Shown: positions 1-8,523, counted from the first letter of the stretch. The stretch: DNA of 64,000 bases from Gemmatimonadota bacterium (GCA_016719105.1 JADKAQ010000002.1:62001-126000); one strand, 5' to 3'. Numbers and translations: made by a program. Notes: a model not told the origin generated them from the sequence alone.

Positions 1-1219
1 GGGCCTGGGCGAGCTCCTGGTCGGCGAGGGCGACGCGCTCACGGGCGGCGTCGAGCTGTTCGCGGGTGGCGGCGAGTTCGTCGCGTGCGCCGCGAACGTC
101 GAGCCCGACCTGACGGGCGAGGTCGCGACGGTGCACCTCGAGTTCGTGCCGGGCCGCGGCCTGCTCCTCGAGGCGTCCTTCGTTGCGGAAGCCGGCGAAG
201 ATCGGGACGGAGAGCTGCACCCCCCAGGAATAGGTGCGGAGGTACGACGTGCCGTCGCCGGCGATGGGGCCGTGATCTCCAAAGGCCGACAGCGTGGGAA
301 GCTTGTCGCGCCGGATGGCCCGTTCGGCCTGCGTGGCGGTGACGAGTTGCGCGTCGAGCGCGCGAATGTCCGGGCGCTGCGCCACGGCGAGGTCGAGGTC
401 GCGTGGTGCCGTTTCGGGGAGGGCGAGGGCGGCCAGCGAGTCGGCGGCGATGAGTCGTTCGTCCGGGGCGAGGCCGAGGATGCGCGACAACTCGAGCGCG
501 GCGCGATCGCGCTCGAGGCGAGCGGCCACCTGCTGGGCGCGGATCTGCGCGGCCTGCGAACGGGCGCGCGTCACGTCGAGCGCCACTCCCACGCCGGCCG
601 TGAGCTGGTCCTGGGCGATGCCGAGCAGGTCGGCGGCGAGCGTGGAGTCGGCGCGACGGGCGGCGATCTGGGCGTCGGCACGCAGGAGGCGGACGTAGCC
701 CGCGGCGGCCTGCCCGGCCGCTCGCTCCGCGGCCACGTCGGCTTCGGTGCCGGCGGCGGTGGCGGCGGTGCGGGCCACGCGCAGCCGCTCCAGTGCGCCG
801 GCGTCGAACAGGACCTGCGAGACGCGGGCGCGGAGGTCGGTGCTGAGCACCGGCCCCAGGACCTCACCGTCGGGATTGAAGAAGGAGCTGCCGTCGGCGC
901 CCCTGAAGGCGAAGCCCAAGGTGGCCGTGTTGAAGGTGCGTCCGGCCTCGACCGCGGACGCGGAGATGTTCGGCAGGAGGTCGGCGCGGCGCAGGCGGAT
1001 GCGCGCCGCGGCCTGTGCGGTTCGCGCGTGCGCGACCTCGACGCCGGCGTTCTGCTCGGTGGCGAGTCGGACGACATCACCTAACGACACGCGGCGCGCG
1101 GCCGGTGCCTGTGCGGCGAGGGAGGGGACGGCTGCGAGTGGCAGGAGGAGCGTGACGACCAGGCGCGTGGCGTCACGGCCCCTGCGCCGGGCGGCGCGTG
1201 GGGAGCGAGAATCAGGCAT
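1..1219 (-). CDS. TolC-family outer membrane efflux protein (3' end cut by window edge)
   Basis: Outer-membrane channel subunit of a tripartite efflux system or type I secretion system. The frame runs without a stop from an ATG at 1219 to the left edge, about 406 codons, so the C-terminus is missing. A signal peptide (LVVTLLLPLAAVPSLAAQ) is followed by the typical start of OEP domains (SLGDVVRLATEQN), long Ala/Arg/Glu-rich helices, the mid-protein motif LELSRILGLAPDE, and a beta-strand segment (SWGVQLSVPIFAGFRNEGRL) that marks the second repeat. The ATG lies inside the last codons of the upstream tetR gene (8-base overlap ATGCCTGA), so the two are probably co-transcribed and translationally coupled. 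The inner-membrane and adaptor partners are expected beyond the left edge. Family assignment is firm; substrate is unknown. Confidence 0.9.
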   Translation of the reverse strand, partial: MPDSRSPRAARRRGRDATRLVVTLLLPLAAVPSLAAQAPAARRVSLGDVVRLATEQNAGVEVAHARTAQAAARIRLRRADLLPNISASAVEAGRTFNTATLGFAFRGADGSSFFNPDGEVLGPVLSTDLRARVSQVLFDAGALERLRVARTAATAAGTEADVAAERAAGQAAAGYVRLLRADAQIAARRADSTLAADLLGIAQDQLTAGVGVALDVTRARSQAAQIRAQQVAARLERDRAALELSRILGLAPDERLIAADSLAALALPETAPRDLDLAVAQRPDIRALDAQLVTATQAERAIRRDKLPTLSAFGDHGPIAGDGTSYLRTYSWGVQLSVPIFAGFRNEGRLEEQAAARHELEVHRRDLARQVGLDVRGARDELAATREQLDAARERVALADQELAQA

Positions 1220-1979
1220 CGGGGACGGTCGGGGGCGTCGCGGCCCCGTGAGGCGGGACGAGGCTGCGCAGGGCGAACTCGATGACCGAGTCGCGCACGG
1301 TATCGGCGCAGTCGCTCATGCTCGAGTCGAACAGGGTCCGTCGTTCGTACCACAGGGCGTGCGTGAGGAGCAGGGAGGTGACGAGTCGCGCGGTGACGAG
1401 CGGGTCGGCGGCGACGAAGTCGCCGCGCGCGATGCCGCGGGCGATGAGGCTTGCCGTCAGGCGCAACGACCGTTCGACGACCTCGTTGCCGTAGAAGCGC
1501 ATGAGGTCGGGAAAGTGATGCAGCTCGGCGTGCACCAGGCGGTACATCGCGAGGTAGGTCGGGGAGCGCAGGTGGTTCCACTGCATCGTCATGTAGCGCC
1601 GCAGGTCGTCGACCCCGGGGAGCTCTTCATGGGCGCGACGTTCGGCGTCTTGCTCCGCGGCCTCGATCACGGAGATGACCTTGGCCTCGACGACCGCGCG
1701 GAAGAGTTCCTCCTTGCTCGTGAAGTAGAGGTAGATCGTCCCCTTCGAGACGCCGGCGCGGCGGGCGATCTCGTCGAGGCGCGCCCCTTCGAGACCAGTG
1801 TCGCTGAAGACCTCGAAGGCGGCCTCGATGAGCTGGCGGGGGCGTTCCTCCGGGAGTCGACGCCAGCGCGGCGCCGGCGATTCGGCGAGGACGGCGACGG
1901 AGGCGGGCGCCTCAGGCGGCGCGGCGGCGCGATCGGCGCCGTGCGCCATGTCGGGGGCGATCATGGGAGCAGAGTCCAT
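1212..1979 (-). CDS. TetR/AcrR-family transcriptional regulator
   Basis: Predicted repressor of the efflux gene that follows it. From ATG 1979 the protein has 255 residues. The helix-turn-helix sits at about residues 66-87 (LDEIARRAGVSKGTIYLYF), the standard TetR signature, followed by an all-helical ligand-binding domain. The N-terminal 40 residues are Ala/Pro-rich and carry no domain. A longer open frame extends upstream to 2132, but it would run through the probable operator and promoter at 1981-1998, so I prefer the MDSAPM start. The stop overlaps the TolC start. Autoregulation plus control of the TolC operon is inferred from this layout. The inducer cannot be read from the sequence. Confidence 0.88.
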   Translation of the reverse strand: MDSAPMIAPDMAHGADRAAAPPEAPASVAVLAESPAPRWRRLPEERPRQLIEAAFEVFSDTGLEGARLDEIARRAGVSKGTIYLYFTSKEELFRAVVEAKVISVIEAAEQDAERRAHEELPGVDDLRRYMTMQWNHLRSPTYLAMYRLVHAELHHFPDLMRFYGNEVVERSLRLTASLIARGIARGDFVAADPLVTARLVTSLLLTHALWYERRTLFDSSMSDCADTVRDSVIEFALRSLVPPHGAATPPTVPDA

Positions 1980-1980
1980 G

Positions 1981-1998
1981 TTAGTGACTGGACGGTAA
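1981..1998. promoter_or_regulatory. Probable TetR operator
   Basis: An 18-base imperfect inverted repeat, TTAGTGAC-TG-GACGGTAA, with half-sites agreeing at TTA..G.C. It lies one base upstream of the tetR start codon and is unusually AT-rich for this DNA. Size and position fit autorepression by a TetR-family protein. Seen by eye only. Confidence 0.45.
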
Positions 1999-2169
1999 GT
2001 TATTAGCGGCGACCACGGCAGCCGCCCCAACGCGAAGATCTCGCTTAGATGGACGCGATCGGGGGTCCGTCTCGCCTCTCCCTCCACAAACCAACTGCAT
2101 TCGCTCGCTGTCAGAGGGTCGGGCGCCCGCAATCGGACAAGGCGCCGGACTCACGCTTCTGGGGGATCG

Positions 2170-3276
2170 ATGAACGTGCGCATGAAGCTCCCGACGTTCC
2201 TGGCGGCCGCCGTTGCCGCGACGCTGTTCGCGAGCGACCTCGCCCTCGCGCAGGGCGGCGAGCGGCGGCTCCTCAAGGGGAGCCGGGTCGCGATCTACAA
2301 CCTGGTGGGATCGATCCGCCTCGAAGGGGGGAGCGGGAGCGAGGTGGCGGTCACGGTCGACCGACAGGGGAGCGACGGCGCACGCCTCAAGGTCGAAACC
2401 GGCGAGATCGGTGGGCGCGAGACGCTGCGCGTCATCTACCCCGACGATCGCATCGTTTTCGAGCGCCGCAGTGGCGAGAAGGGGAACGGGGGGCGCTGGG
2501 GGAACTGGGGGCGTACCCAGGTCAACGTCGCGCGCGACGGGACGTTCGGCGACGGACGTGGCGGATGGGGGCGGGGCGATCGCGTCGAGATCGTCTCGTC
2601 GGGGCGCGGATTCCGCGGCTATGCCGACGTCCGCGTCGCGGTTCCCACGGGGACGTCGATCGAAGTCCACCTCGCGGCGGGCGAGGCGGTGGTCACCAAC
2701 GTCGACGGCGATATCACGGTGGATGTCCAGGCGGCCGACGTCACGACGTCGCACACCCGGGGGGCGCTGCTGCTCGACACCGGCTCCGGTGAGGTGAACG
2801 TGAGCGACGCCGAAGGGCGCGTGATCCTCGACTCCGGCTCCGGGGGGGCGACAGTGACCGGGATGAAGGGGCGGGAGCTGCGCCTCGACACGGGGTCGGG
2901 GTCGTTCAAGGGGAGCGGGATCGACGTCGAGGAGCTGTGGGGGGATACGGGGTCCGGGCGTGTGCGCCTGTCCGACGTGCGTGCCAAGGTCATCTCCCTC
3001 GACAGCGGGAGCGGGTCGGTGGAGGTGGGGCTCCTGTCGGACGTCGACCGGCTCACGATCGACGCGGGGTCGGGGGCCGTGACGGTCCAGGTGCCCGAGT
3101 CGTTAGGGGCGGCGGTCGACATCGACTCGGGGAGCGGCGGGATCGACGTCGACGTCGCCATGACCGTGACGCGCCGCGACCGCGACGCCCTGTCCGGGAC
3201 GATCGGCGACGGACGCGGGCGCATCCGGATCGACAGCGGGTCTGGCGGCGTCACGTTGCGCCGTCGCGCGCGATAG
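2170..3276 (+). CDS. Secreted DUF4097-type beta-repeat protein
   Basis: A 368-residue exported protein of the DUF4097 (putative adhesin) type. Molecular function is unknown for the family. Residues 1-28 form a signal peptide ending at LALAQG. The centre holds a Gly/Arg/Trp-rich patch (about 105-140). From about residue 195 the chain carries eight copies of a D-[TSA]-G-S-G motif spaced roughly 18-25 residues apart (LDTGSGEVNV, LDSGSGGATV, LDTGSGSFKG, GDTGSGRVRL, LDSGSGSVEV, IDAGSGAVTV, IDSGSGGIDV, IDSGSGGVTL), consistent with a right-handed beta-helix. ATG 2170 is used; a second ATG at 2182 would also keep the signal peptide. It stands alone, divergent from tetR, and is followed by a hairpin terminator. 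Confidence 0.85.
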   Translation: MNVRMKLPTFLAAAVAATLFASDLALAQGGERRLLKGSRVAIYNLVGSIRLEGGSGSEVAVTVDRQGSDGARLKVETGEIGGRETLRVIYPDDRIVFERRSGEKGNGGRWGNWGRTQVNVARDGTFGDGRGGWGRGDRVEIVSSGRGFRGYADVRVAVPTGTSIEVHLAAGEAVVTNVDGDITVDVQAADVTTSHTRGALLLDTGSGEVNVSDAEGRVILDSGSGGATVTGMKGRELRLDTGSGSFKGSGIDVEELWGDTGSGRVRLSDVRAKVISLDSGSGSVEVGLLSDVDRLTIDAGSGAVTVQVPESLGAAVDIDSGSGGIDVDVAMTVTRRDRDALSGTIGDGRGRIRIDSGSGGVTLRRRAR

Positions 3277-3337
3277 GCGCCGCACGTCCGGGCCGCGGCG
3301 CCGATCGCGGTCACGTCCTGCAGCTGTCGAGTAAGGC

Positions 3338-3371
3338 AAGGGCCCGGGTCGCATGAGCGAACCGGGCCCTT
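3338..3371. terminator. Hairpin terminator between convergent genes
   Basis: A 10-bp perfect GC stem, AAGGGCCCGG at 3338-3347 pairing with CCGGGCCCTT at 3362-3371, with a 14-base loop and a pyrimidine-rich TCTCTTC run downstream on the + strand. It lies between the DUF4097 gene and the oppositely oriented small membrane protein, so it could serve both. Confidence 0.7.
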
Positions 3372-3402
3372 CTCTTCGTCCGGCGGTCGCGGCTGCCGGG
3401 TC

Positions 3403-3561
3403 CTAGTGCTCCGCGGCCGCGGGCGCCTTGCCCGGCTCGTGGCCGGCGAACTTGGCGTTCGTCCACTTCACGATGCCGAAGGCGAGGAGGAAGAGCGCGA
3501 CGGAGGTGACAATGAGGCCGGTGAACGCGGCGCCCTTGTCGCTCGACTGGTGGTGGGACAT
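3403..3561 (-). CDS. 52-residue single-pass membrane protein
   Basis: A small gene read directly on the minus strand: ATG at 3561, TAG at 3403-3405. The product starts MSHHQSSDKG, has one hydrophobic segment at about residues 13-31 (FTGLIVTSVALFLLAFGIV), then KWTNAKFAGHEPGK and an Ala-rich tail. It begins 23 bases after the cyclophilin stop on the same strand, so co-transcription is likely. Ordinary hydrophobicity, good codon use and operon spacing argue that it is real. I do not recognise the family. A role such as an accessory subunit of a membrane complex would be speculation. Confidence 0.65.
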   Translation of the reverse strand: MSHHQSSDKGAAFTGLIVTSVALFLLAFGIVKWTNAKFAGHEPGKAPAAAEH

Positions 3562-3584
3562 GTGATGGCTCTCGAGGGGGGCGA

Positions 3585-4043
3585 TTAGTCGACCTTGGCC
3601 GAAATCATCTCGTCATTCTGCTTGATGGTCGGCAGGATGTCGAGGCCAGCGGTGACCTTCCCGAAGACGGTGTGCACGCCGTTGAGGTGGCGGCAGTTGT
3701 CGGGATTGAGCACGATGAAGAACTGCGAGCCGCCGGTGTCCTTTCCGGCGTGCGCCATGGAGAGCGAGCCCAACTCGTGCTTGTGCGGGTTCCCCGCCGT
3801 CTCGCACTTGATCTTCCATCCCGGGCCGCCGGTCCCCACGGGGCCCTTGGCATGCTCTCCACCCTTGGAGTACGGGTCGCCGCCCTGCACGACGAACTCC
3901 GGGATGACGCGGTGGAACTTGGACCCGTCGTAGAAGCCGCTGTTGGCGAGCTTCTCGAAGTTGGCGACGGTGATCGGGGCCTCGGCGTCGTACAGCTCGA
4001 GCGTGAGGGTCCCCTTCGAGGTGACAATCGTGGCGGACTTCAT
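3585..4043 (-). CDS. Cyclophilin-type peptidyl-prolyl cis-trans isomerase
   Basis: Catalyses cis-trans isomerisation of peptidyl-proline bonds during folding. The product, 152 residues from ATG 4043, is a complete single-domain cyclophilin with the signature FEKLANSGFYDGSKFHRVIPEFVVQGGD (about residues 29-57), containing the catalytic Arg in FHRVIP, and the later conserved stretches MAHAGKDTGGSQFFI and LNGVHTVFGKV. No signal peptide is present, so it is probably cytoplasmic. It is followed 23 bases later by the 52-residue membrane protein gene. Upstream, a 134-base gap separates it from the endonuclease III gene; I see no clear promoter or terminator there. Confidence 0.95.
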   Translation of the reverse strand: MKSATIVTSKGTLTLELYDAEAPITVANFEKLANSGFYDGSKFHRVIPEFVVQGGDPYSKGGEHAKGPVGTGGPGWKIKCETAGNPHKHELGSLSMAHAGKDTGGSQFFIVLNPDNCRHLNGVHTVFGKVTAGLDILPTIKQNDEMISAKVD

Positions 4044-4177
4044 GAGGAAGACGGGAAGGCGGAAGGGCAGGACGGTGGGAGAACTGCCTGCAAAGTAACG
4101 GGCTGGCCCGAAACGCCAACCGGGAGCGGCGGCCTCGCCCCGTGCAGGGCCACCCGGGGGATCGTCTCGGCCGACGG

Positions 4178-5122
4178 CTATGCGGGGAGCTGGGCGGAGG
4201 GGCAGCGCGGGGCGAGGGTGCAGGCGCCACACCGGGGCTTCCGCGCGTCGCAGACGCGGCGCCCGTGCCAGATGAGGAGGTGCGAGAGCATCGTCCACTG
4301 CTCCGAGGGGAAGAGCTGCATGAGCGCCGACTCCACCTTGAGCGGGTCGGTCTCGCTCGTTAGGCCGAGCCGGATCGCGAGGCGTCCCACGTGCGTATCG
4401 ACCACGACGCCGACATTGATGCCGAACGCATTCCCCAGGACCACGTTCGCCGTCTTGCGTCCCACGCCGGGGAGCACGACCAGCGCCTCCATCCGTGGCG
4501 GGACCTCGCCGCCGTGGCGGTCGGTGAGGGCGCCGGCCATCCCGATGAGCGACTTGGCCTTCGCACGGAAGAAGCCGGTGCTCTTGACGATCTCCTCCAC
4601 TTCGCCCTGCGCCGCCGCCGCCAGGGCGGCCGGCGTGGGGAAACGGCGAAAGAGCTCGGGGGTCGTCATGTTCACGCGCTTGTCGGTGCACTGCGCGCTG
4701 AGGATCGTCGCGGCGAGGAGCTGATACGGCGAGTGAAAGTCGAGCTCGCAGTGCGCGTCAGGATAGAGCGCGAGGAGTTCGCGGTAGACGATCGCGGCGG
4801 CCTCGGGGGTCGCGTTGCGGAGGGCGGTGCGTGGCCGTGGCTGCGTGGCTCCCGTGCTCTTCCCCGCGGTCTTCCCCTTTTTCGCGGCGTTCGCTTTCGC
4901 CGTTGCCGTTGCCGTTGCCGCCGCCGCCGCCGCCGCCGCCTTCGCCTTCGCCGTGACGTTGGTCGTTTCCTTCGCAACAGGCCCCTGAAGCCGCTTGGGC
5001 ATGGGGGTCGCCTGCTTTCCATCGTTGGACGGCTTCAACGCTGTCGGTCGCCCGCTCGGTGCCGGTGTGGCGGCTGACGCGGCGCGGCTCCGCGTGGCTG
5101 GTGGGCGACGACTAGCCGGCAT
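4178..5122 (-). CDS. nth: Endonuclease III with long Ala/Lys-rich N-terminal tail
   Basis: Base-excision repair DNA glycosylase/AP lyase for oxidised pyrimidines. The catalytic part (about residues 105-314) has the helix-hairpin-helix LPGVGRKTANVVL with catalytic Lys223, the essential Asp242 in VVDTHVGR, and the four iron-sulfur cysteines 291, 298, 301 and 307 (C-x6-C-x2-C-x5-C). The first 100 residues are an extra tail rich in Ala, Lys, Thr and Pro, including KAKAAAAAAAATATATAKA, absent from the usual ~210-residue enzyme. The start at 5122 is supported by an 11-base overlap with the end of polX; an internal Met at residue 41 is the alternative. The tail is encoded partly by microsatellite DNA (4902-4940). 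It might add non-specific DNA binding, by analogy with histone H1-like tails. Confidence 0.93.
   Translation of the reverse strand: MPASRRPPATRSRAASAATPAPSGRPTALKPSNDGKQATPMPKRLQGPVAKETTNVTAKAKAAAAAAAATATATAKANAAKKGKTAGKSTGATQPRPRTALRNATPEAAAIVYRELLALYPDAHCELDFHSPYQLLAATILSAQCTDKRVNMTTPELFRRFPTPAALAAAAQGEVEEIVKSTGFFRAKAKSLIGMAGALTDRHGGEVPPRMEALVVLPGVGRKTANVVLGNAFGINVGVVVDTHVGRLAIRLGLTSETDPLKVESALMQLFPSEQWTMLSHLLIWHGRRVCDARKPRCGACTLAPRCPSAQLPA
4902..4940. repeat. Microsatellite inside nth: (GTTGCC)3 then (GCC)7
   Basis: Three tandem GTTGCC units at 4902-4919 run straight into seven GCC units at 4920-4940. On the coding (minus) strand they encode the Ala/Thr run of the nth N-terminal tail. Because all units are multiples of three, slippage would change tail length without a frameshift. 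Confidence 0.9.
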
Positions 5123-6893
5123 GCGTGAACCCGGTGGACGTAGTGGTCGAGCGCGCGGTGGCGCTGGCGCCGTGACGTCGCGCGTTGGCGAAGGCGATCA
5201 CGTCGTCGGCGTCGCCGGCGTTGAGCACGTCGGCGCGCGACAACCACCCCTTTCGCGCCACGCCGACGCCGAGTGCCACGTGGTCGAGCCCGGCGACGGA
5301 ATGGGCGTCGGGGCCGATCTCGATGCGCGCGCCGCGCGCGTGCGCCTCGCGCAGGTGGCGCCAATCCAGGTCGAGGCGATGCGGATCGGCGTTCAGCTCG
5401 ATCGCCACGCCGACGGCCCCCGCCTTTTCCAGGAGCGCCGAGACGTTGATCGCATACGGCTCGCGCGTGAGCAGGAGCCGTCCGGTGGGGTGTCCGACGA
5501 TCGTGACGTGGGGGTCGTCCATCGCCTTGAGCACGCGGTCGGTCATCTGTCCCTCGTTCATGCCGAAGCGCGAGTGCACCGAGGCGATGACGTAGTCGAA
5601 GCGGTCGAGGATCGTCGCGTCGTAGTCGACGCGGCCGCAGGGGAGGATATCGGCTTCGATCCCCTTGAGCACGCGGAAATCGGACATGGTGGCGTTGACG
5701 GCGTCGATCTCGTCGTGCTGGCGCAGGATCGCCTCGCGCGAGAGCCCCCCGGCGTAGAACGCCGACTGCGAGTGATCGCTGACGCCGAGGTAGCGCCAGC
5801 CGCGCGCGTGCGCCGCCGCGGCGAGCTCGCGGATCGTCCCCGCACCGTCGGAGTAGTGCGAGTGGCAGTGCAGCACACCGCGGATGTCCGACAGCTGCAC
5901 GAGTTCGGGGAGCCGGGGGGCCTCGTCCACCTCGCCTAACGCTTCGCGCAGCTCCGGGGCGATGAACGGCAATCCGGCCGCGGCGTACAGCGCCGCCTCG
6001 TCGGCGATCGGGATCGCGCGTCCGTCGGCGTCGCGGACGGCGTCGCTGCCGATGGTGATCCCGCGCGCGGCGGCGGCACCGGCGACGCGCACGCAGTGCA
6101 ACGCACACCCGGTGGCCCACCACCAGGCGACGACGAAGCGCTCCTCGCTCACGCAGCGCAGGTCGAGGCGCGTCCCGTCGTCGTAGCGGATGGTGAGCGA
6201 CGGGGCGCCGCCCCCCAGCACCTCGCGCACGCCACGCCCATGCGCGAAGTCCGCGGCCACGAGCGATGGCGTGCCGCGGACGGCGGCGACGATGTCGATG
6301 TCTGCAATCGTCTCGCAGCGGCGCCGGATCGAGCCGGCCACCTCGGCGCGCAACACATCGGGGTGCGCGCGCACCGCGGCCAGCAGTCGCTCGGCGTCGA
6401 GTGCCGCGTGTGGATACAGCACGCGCGCCCCGCTCTCCCGCAGGTTCGCGATCCCGCGCAGCACCTTCTCCGCGGTGCGCTGGCCAAAGTGCGGCAGCGA
6501 CGCGAGCCGTCCGTCGCGCGCCGCCTGTTCGAGCTCGTGCAGCGACTCGATGCCAAGCCCCTCGTGAATGCGGTGGATCCTCGCCGTTCCCAGGCCGGGG
6601 ACCCGGAGCATCTCGAGGAGGCCCTCGGGGGTGTTCTCTCGCAGCTGCTCCAGGAACTGCGAATCGCCGGTCTCGGCCACGTCGCGCAGGACGTCGAGGG
6701 CGTCCGGGCCGACGGGGCCAAGCACGGCGACGTCGCCCGTGCGCAGGAGCGGGGTGAGGTCGTCGACGGCGAGCAGGGAGAGGGCGCGTGAGGCCGTCTC
6801 GTAGGCGCCAGACGCGAGACGCGATTCGCCACGCAGTTCGAGCAGCGTGGCGATTTCGGCGAGCACGTGGGCGGCGGCGCGCGGCGACAGCAT
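5112..6893 (-). CDS. polX: Family X DNA polymerase with PHP domain (PolX)
   Basis: Gap-filling repair polymerase with a C-terminal PHP phosphoesterase/3'-5' exonuclease domain. The 593-residue length is normal for bacterial PolX. N-terminal helix-hairpin-helix segments (about 90-145, LRVPGLGTARIHRIHEGLGI) precede the nucleotidyltransferase core: GSIRRRCETIADIDIV carries metal-binding Asp198 and Asp200, with the third acid at Asp244 in TRLDLRC. The PHP domain starts at about residue 335 with HCHSHYSDG (342-350) and continues with further His/Asp/Glu ligands (GVSDHSQ, GIEADI, HPTGR, DAHS). The 3' end overlaps nth by 11 bases, making a two-gene base-excision repair unit. Everything needed for activity appears intact. 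Confidence 0.95.
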   Translation of the reverse strand: MLSPRAAAHVLAEIATLLELRGESRLASGAYETASRALSLLAVDDLTPLLRTGDVAVLGPVGPDALDVLRDVAETGDSQFLEQLRENTPEGLLEMLRVPGLGTARIHRIHEGLGIESLHELEQAARDGRLASLPHFGQRTAEKVLRGIANLRESGARVLYPHAALDAERLLAAVRAHPDVLRAEVAGSIRRRCETIADIDIVAAVRGTPSLVAADFAHGRGVREVLGGGAPSLTIRYDDGTRLDLRCVSEERFVVAWWWATGCALHCVRVAGAAAARGITIGSDAVRDADGRAIPIADEAALYAAAGLPFIAPELREALGEVDEAPRLPELVQLSDIRGVLHCHSHYSDGAGTIRELAAAAHARGWRYLGVSDHSQSAFYAGGLSREAILRQHDEIDAVNATMSDFRVLKGIEADILPCGRVDYDATILDRFDYVIASVHSRFGMNEGQMTDRVLKAMDDPHVTIVGHPTGRLLLTREPYAINVSALLEKAGAVGVAIELNADPHRLDLDWRHLREAHARGARIEIGPDAHSVAGLDHVALGVGVARKGWLSRADVLNAGDADDVIAFANARRHGASATARSTTTSTGFTHAG

Positions 6894-6952
6894 GCGCCCA
6901 ATATACGCCCGAGGTCCGCTCCGTTCCCCCTGCGGCGGGGGACGTCGTCAGC

Positions 6953-7402
6953 TCAGGCGGTCACGCCTGCGTAGTTGCGCAGCTGTCCGACCATGTCGTG
7001 GAGCTTCTTCTCGGTCTCGTCGATCTCCGCGGCGGCCTCTTCGACATCGAGCAGTCCGGCGCGCATCGAGGTCGCCACCTTGTTGAGGTAGCGGATGTTG
7101 TTCAGGACATCGTCGGTGACGCGACGCAGGCCGTGGAATCGGCGCTTGTCGCTCTGGGCCCGCCGGAAGCGCAGCGTCAACTCGGCCTGGCTCAGCTGCC
7201 GTGCGTGGGAGAGCACCTGTTCGGGCGACTGCCCCGGGATCGCGCCGTGGTCGCGAAGACCGTCGTCATCCCACTCCTCGTCCTCGAACCAGAGGTGCCC
7301 GACGTGCTCGATCCCGTCGAACTCCACCGAGAGGGAGACATTGAAGCGGCGTTCGTCGATCTCGACGGTGGTGACGTGGATCTGCTCGATCGGTGCGGTC
7401 AT
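6953..7402 (-). CDS. Conserved-looking hypothetical protein, 149 residues
   Basis: Not recognised. The product begins MTAPIEQIHVTTVEIDERRFNVSLSVEFDG. The N-terminal half looks like a small acidic beta domain with an HLWFEDEEWDDDGLRDHG stretch. The C-terminal half (about 70-149) is helical and heptad-like, with an RRVTDDVLNNIRYLNKVATSMRAG segment and ending in IDETEKKLHDMVGQLRNYAG, so a coiled coil or helical bundle is likely. No signal peptide or membrane segment. ATG 7402 follows the hydrolase stop by two bases; a TTG at 7408 would overlap that stop and is also possible. It is the second gene of an operon with the alpha/beta hydrolase and is followed by polX after 59 bases. Confidence 0.65.
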   Translation of the reverse strand: MTAPIEQIHVTTVEIDERRFNVSLSVEFDGIEHVGHLWFEDEEWDDDGLRDHGAIPGQSPEQVLSHARQLSQAELTLRFRRAQSDKRRFHGLRRVTDDVLNNIRYLNKVATSMRAGLLDVEEAAAEIDETEKKLHDMVGQLRNYAGVTA

Positions 7403-7404
7403 GG

Positions 7405-8304
7405 TCAACGCCCCAGGGCGGCGCTCTCGGAAGTGTCCTCCAGGAATTGCTCGATGGCGCCAAAGAGCGCATCAGGCTGCTCGACGTATGGAACGTGGCC
7501 GCTTGCCTCTAGGACGACGCACCGGGCGCGTAAGGCACGCGCCGCGGCCAGCGTCGATTCCACGGGAATCGGGTCCGCCCATCCGTGCACGAGAAGTGTC
7601 GGCACGTCGATGGCCGACAGCAGGGGAATGAGGTCGAAGTCGCCGAGCGACTCCCAAACTGATTGTTGCACACGTCCGGTGACGCGAAAGGGGGTCAGGT
7701 CCCGGGCGCGCTCGGGGTGCGAGAAGTACCCGGCGACGCTCAGCTCGAAGGTGCGCTGGCGATAGGCGGCCGGGTCGGTCTCCTTGAGCCCACTCGCCGC
7801 CAGCTCGGCGCGCAGGCGCGCCACCTCAGGCCCCCCCTGTCGTCGCACGAACTCGGCCTCGAACTCGTCGCGCCAGCGTCGGGACAACGGGGCCGGATCG
7901 ATGAGGACGAGCCGGTGCGGCGGCGTGAGGGTGTGCCGCTTGGCTGCTTCGAGCGTGTAGAGGATCGCCAGCATCGCCCCCCACGAGTAGCCTACGAGGG
8001 TCAGCGGGTGGACGCCCAGCTCCTGCACGACCCGTCCGAGATCCTCGACATGTACCTGCCAGGTGATCGGCGTGGGATCGTCGGTGCGCGAGCGCCCGCC
8101 CCCGCGCTGGTCGTAGAAGAGCAGTTCGCTCCGGCTGGCGAGCGTGAGCATCTGCGGCAGGAGGTACTCGTGGTGCGCGCCGGGCCCGCCGTGCAGCACG
8201 AGCAGTCGCGACGACGACTCGGCGCCGTAGGCGCACCAATAGAGTGGAACGGCGGTGGAGGCGGTGGCGCCGTCGATGCGGGGAGCAGGGATGGGGAGCG
8301 GCAT
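7405..8304 (-). CDS. Alpha/beta hydrolase, proline iminopeptidase-like (S33)
   Basis: Probable serine peptidase or esterase of the alpha/beta-hydrolase fold, 299 residues. Family marks in order: oxyanion HGGPG (about 39-43), the FYDQRGGGRS strand, the nucleophile elbow GYSWG, the acid in GWADPIP, and the catalytic His in ASGHVPYVEQPD. HGGPG together with GYSWG and DQRGxGxS is characteristic of prolyl iminopeptidases and their relatives, which remove N-terminal proline. No signal peptide, so the enzyme is predicted cytoplasmic, fitting a role in finishing peptide breakdown. It is the first gene of a minus-strand unit with the 149-residue hypothetical protein. Exact substrate remains uncertain within S33. 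Confidence 0.85.
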   Translation of the reverse strand: MPLPIPAPRIDGATASTAVPLYWCAYGAESSSRLLVLHGGPGAHHEYLLPQMLTLASRSELLFYDQRGGGRSRTDDPTPITWQVHVEDLGRVVQELGVHPLTLVGYSWGAMLAILYTLEAAKRHTLTPPHRLVLIDPAPLSRRWRDEFEAEFVRRQGGPEVARLRAELAASGLKETDPAAYRQRTFELSVAGYFSHPERARDLTPFRVTGRVQQSVWESLGDFDLIPLLSAIDVPTLLVHGWADPIPVESTLAAARALRARCVVLEASGHVPYVEQPDALFGAIEQFLEDTSESAALGR

Positions 8305-8523
8305 GCGGCAAAACTATGGGGCATCGAGCGCGCTCGCCCCTCCCGCGGCGCTGGCCGTCACCCGGGGAGCGCGCTAATCTGCGCCGTGTCGGCATGCACG
8401 CGCGACGCGCGGCGGGCCAGGCGACGAATCGACGCGACGGGAGGATCGATGCGGCGAGTGCGACGGCAGGAGGCGCTGACGGTGGCGCGGCATGTGGTGC
8501 GACCGACGACGGCGAGGGGAGCG

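Noticed and set aside
2049..2792. Plus-strand open frames overlapping the tetR promoter and DUF4097 gene
   Set aside because: They give Arg-rich, low-information products and are shadows of the signal-peptide-bearing frame starting at 2170.
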